NCBI GenBank assembly: GCA_024279425.1
Contig: JAJRRO010000093.1
Coordinates: 62,001-126,000 of the forward strand
Length of the DNA: 64,000 nucleotides
Direction: 5' to 3'
Source of the DNA: Bacteroidota bacterium
Lineage (GTDB): Bacteria > Bacteroidota > Bacteroidia > Flavobacteriales > Flavobacteriaceae
This document shows positions 62,410 through 64,000 of this stretch, piece by piece; the stretch's first letter is position 1; every line of letters starts with the position of its first letter. Position numbers and translations under genes: made by a program. The notes under the pieces are model-generated. The model saw only the letters and a program-made list of their open reading frames with translations, was not told the DNA's origin and did no database searches.

Positions 62410-64000
62410 TCATTCCAAGGAAAAAGCAATGATTTCATTTCCTTTTTCTGTACCCAATTTTTCCCCACCGCAGGCTATGGCGATATACTGTTTTCCATCT
62501 ACTTCGTACATGGCCGGGGTGGCAAAGGCCGCCGCTGGAAGTTTGTATTCCCAAAGCTTCCTCCCAGTATGCTTATCAAAGACCCTAAAATAACCGTCTT
62601 TTGTGGCTCCAATGAATAATAGTCCGTTTTCGGTGACCACAGGCCCTCCGTAGTTCTCAGAACCCGTTCCCGAGATTCCTTTTTCCAATAATGAGGGAGT
62701 TTCGCCAAAGGGAATGGACCAAATATACTTGCCCGTATTTAAATCAATGGCATGCATTGTGCCCCAAGGTGGACTTATCCCAGGATTTCCATTACTATCC
62801 AAAAACTTGTTGTATCCTTTGTGTTTATAAGGCAATGGATATGATTTCGACTCAGATCCCACTTCAAGCTTGTCGTTTTCATCAAACAAAAAACTCAATA
62901 ATGCATCCTTTTCGTCTCCGGAAATTTGTGGAAACCCCAGCATCATCCCTTTGCCCTCAGTAATTTGTAAAGCAACCTCTTCCTTGGTTTTAGATGCTTT
63001 AATATTTACAAGGGATGGATAACCACTAGCTTCAATTCCCGTTCGGTCTTCCTTATGACAAACAACACAATAGTTGCCATAGATACTTTCACCCAATGGC
63101 ATTTCGACCTTGTTCGGGTCATTTTCCTCCATTTGCATAATCCATGCCATTTCATTGGAATTCACATAAATGATGCCATCATCTGGATCCGCTGCTGTAC
63201 CCCCCCATTCCGCTGCCCCATCATATCCAGGGAAAAGAAAAACAGGATTAATACTTGGTGGGGCATATATTCGTTTATCGGCCTTTTTAAAAAGTGCTCT
63301 CAATTCTTCTTTGTTTTCGGCATAGGGACTAATATCATTATCCGTCATTTCTGTGGATTGACGGGCAAAGGGCTTGGGGGCCACGGGAAATGGTTGGGTT
63401 TTCCAGGCTTCTTCTCCATTTAATATTGATTCAGGAACGGGCACTTCTTTGACATCAAACAAAGGTTCGCCAGTCGTTCGATTAAAGACATAGACATAAC
63501 CTTGTTTGGTCACCTGGGCAACGGCCGGAATATTCTTTCCATTCCGTTTTACTGTAATTAGATTGGGGGGAGCTGGGGGATCCCTGTCCCAAATATCATG
63601 ATGGGTAAATTGAAAATGCCATAATCGTTTTCCCGTATTGGCGTCTAAGGCCAATAAACAATTTGAATATAAGTTGCTTCCTTTACGGACTCCTCCATAA
63701 AAATCAGGTGCAGCTGAACCTGTTGGAACATATAGGATTTCTGCCGCTTCATCAACAGCCATTCCCGCCCAGTTGTTTGCGGCCCCAACCAATGGATTTC
63801 TCCTTGGATTTGCTTCCCAGGTCTCATAACCAGTCTCACCAACTTCCGGAATGGTATGGAACACCCATTCCAACTCTCCAGTGATTACATGGAATGCCAT
63901 AATGTCTCCTGGTGGGGCACCTACGTCCTCAGAAAGGCGAAGGGGCATTACAATCAAATCTTTGTAAATGGTGCCTGGCGTATTGGAAATAACGAATTTA
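62410..64000 (-). CDS. PQQ-dependent dehydrogenase with c-type haem site (partial, cut by window end)
   Basis: The C-terminal 529 or so residues of a membrane or periplasmic quinoprotein; the frame is open to the window edge (upstream residues SNTPGTIYKDL are typical of the family), so the N-terminus is missing. PQQ-propeller motifs: GELEWVFHTIPEVGE, ALDANTGKRLWHFQFTHHDIWDRD, GYVYVFNRTTGEPL, FVDKHTGRKLW near the end. A haem c site GNYCVVCHKEDRTG sits at roughly 30-45% from the C-terminus. Related to membrane-type glucose/quinate or sorbosone-type dehydrogenases; the sugar oxidised is unknown. Confidence 0.88.
   Translation of the reverse strand, partial: KFVISNTPGTIYKDLIVMPLRLSEDVGAPPGDIMAFHVITGELEWVFHTIPEVGETGYETWEANPRRNPLVGAANNWAGMAVDEAAEILYVPTGSAAPDFYGGVRKGSNLYSNCLLALDANTGKRLWHFQFTHHDIWDRDPPAPPNLITVKRNGKNIPAVAQVTKQGYVYVFNRTTGEPLFDVKEVPVPESILNGEEAWKTQPFPVAPKPFARQSTEMTDNDISPYAENKEELRALFKKADKRIYAPPSINPVFLFPGYDGAAEWGGTAADPDDGIIYVNSNEMAWIMQMEENDPNKVEMPLGESIYGNYCVVCHKEDRTGIEASGYPSLVNIKASKTKEEVALQITEGKGMMLGFPQISGDEKDALLSFLFDENDKLEVGSESKSYPLPYKHKGYNKFLDSNGNPGISPPWGTMHAIDLNTGKYIWSIPFGETPSLLEKGISGTGSENYGGPVVTENGLLFIGATKDGYFRVFDKHTGRKLWEYKLPAAAFATPAMYEVDGKQYIAIACGGEKLGTEKGNEIIAFSLE

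Overview
The window reads as chromosome of a marine-type member of the Flavobacteriaceae (Bacteroidota). Evidence: type IX secretion (T9SS) and gliding genes (PorP/SprF proteins, a giant SprB-like adhesin, type B sorting tails), flavobacterial families (DUF4837, DUF4175, head-GIN, DUF6747-like microproteins), promoters of the TTG-n19/20-TAnnTTTG type, weak Shine-Dalgarno signals and AT-rich DNA. No assignment to species is possible from the sequence alone.

Layout. 0.3-4 kb: an OmpA/PorE-like envelope protein with paired SPOR-like modules, then two tandem paralogous microproteins with strong terminators and a three-hairpin repeat element. 4-12 kb: housekeeping genes (DUF4837 lipoprotein, LysM lytic transglycosylase, pgk, holB, DoxX, OmpH-like lipoprotein, methyltransferase). 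12-18 kb: the DUF4175-ybeY-mnmG operon, with two perfect parS-type 16-mers flanking mnmG, one of them inside the ybeY coding end. 18-22.6 kb: gltX, an SPFH protein and glnS. 22.9-42 kb: a four-gene gliding/T9SS operon (Ig-repeat type B protein, PorP/SprF with SPOR-like pair, 4552-residue SprB-like adhesin, second PorP/SprF). 42-48.7 kb: folB, tRNA-Cys, LysE transporter, head-GIN protein, rnr, then rpiB, a CDF metal transporter and a GNAT acetyltransferase. The 609-bp AT-rich gap between the divergent rnr and rpiB carries five DnaA-box-like 9-mers and is a candidate replication origin; the nearby parS pair fits an origin-proximal location.

49-55.3 kb is accessory and partly decayed: an esterase, a (2Fe-2S)/molybdopterin dehydrogenase pair (iorAB-like) broken by frameshifts, nonsense codons and a large internal deletion, a gene without an obvious start codon, a 161-bp IS5-like deletion derivative with inverted repeats and a TAA target duplication, and an apparently intact convergent type II restriction-modification pair (BglII/BstYI-like endonuclease and 5-methylcytosine methyltransferase). 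55.4-64 kb: an NlpC/P60 lipoprotein, then a catabolic-looking region with a Gfo/Idh/MocA oxidoreductase, an acyl-CoA synthetase, a 39-residue membrane protein and an SSS symporter in one operon, a divergent sulfatase, and a PQQ dehydrogenase with a haem c site that runs off the window end.

The most distinctive biology is the adhesin locus together with the shared SPOR-like pair (in the SprF-like protein and in the distant PorE-like protein), which suggests a common peptidoglycan-facing contact, and the candidate oriC/parS domain. All functional calls come from reading sequence and family knowledge; no searches were run.
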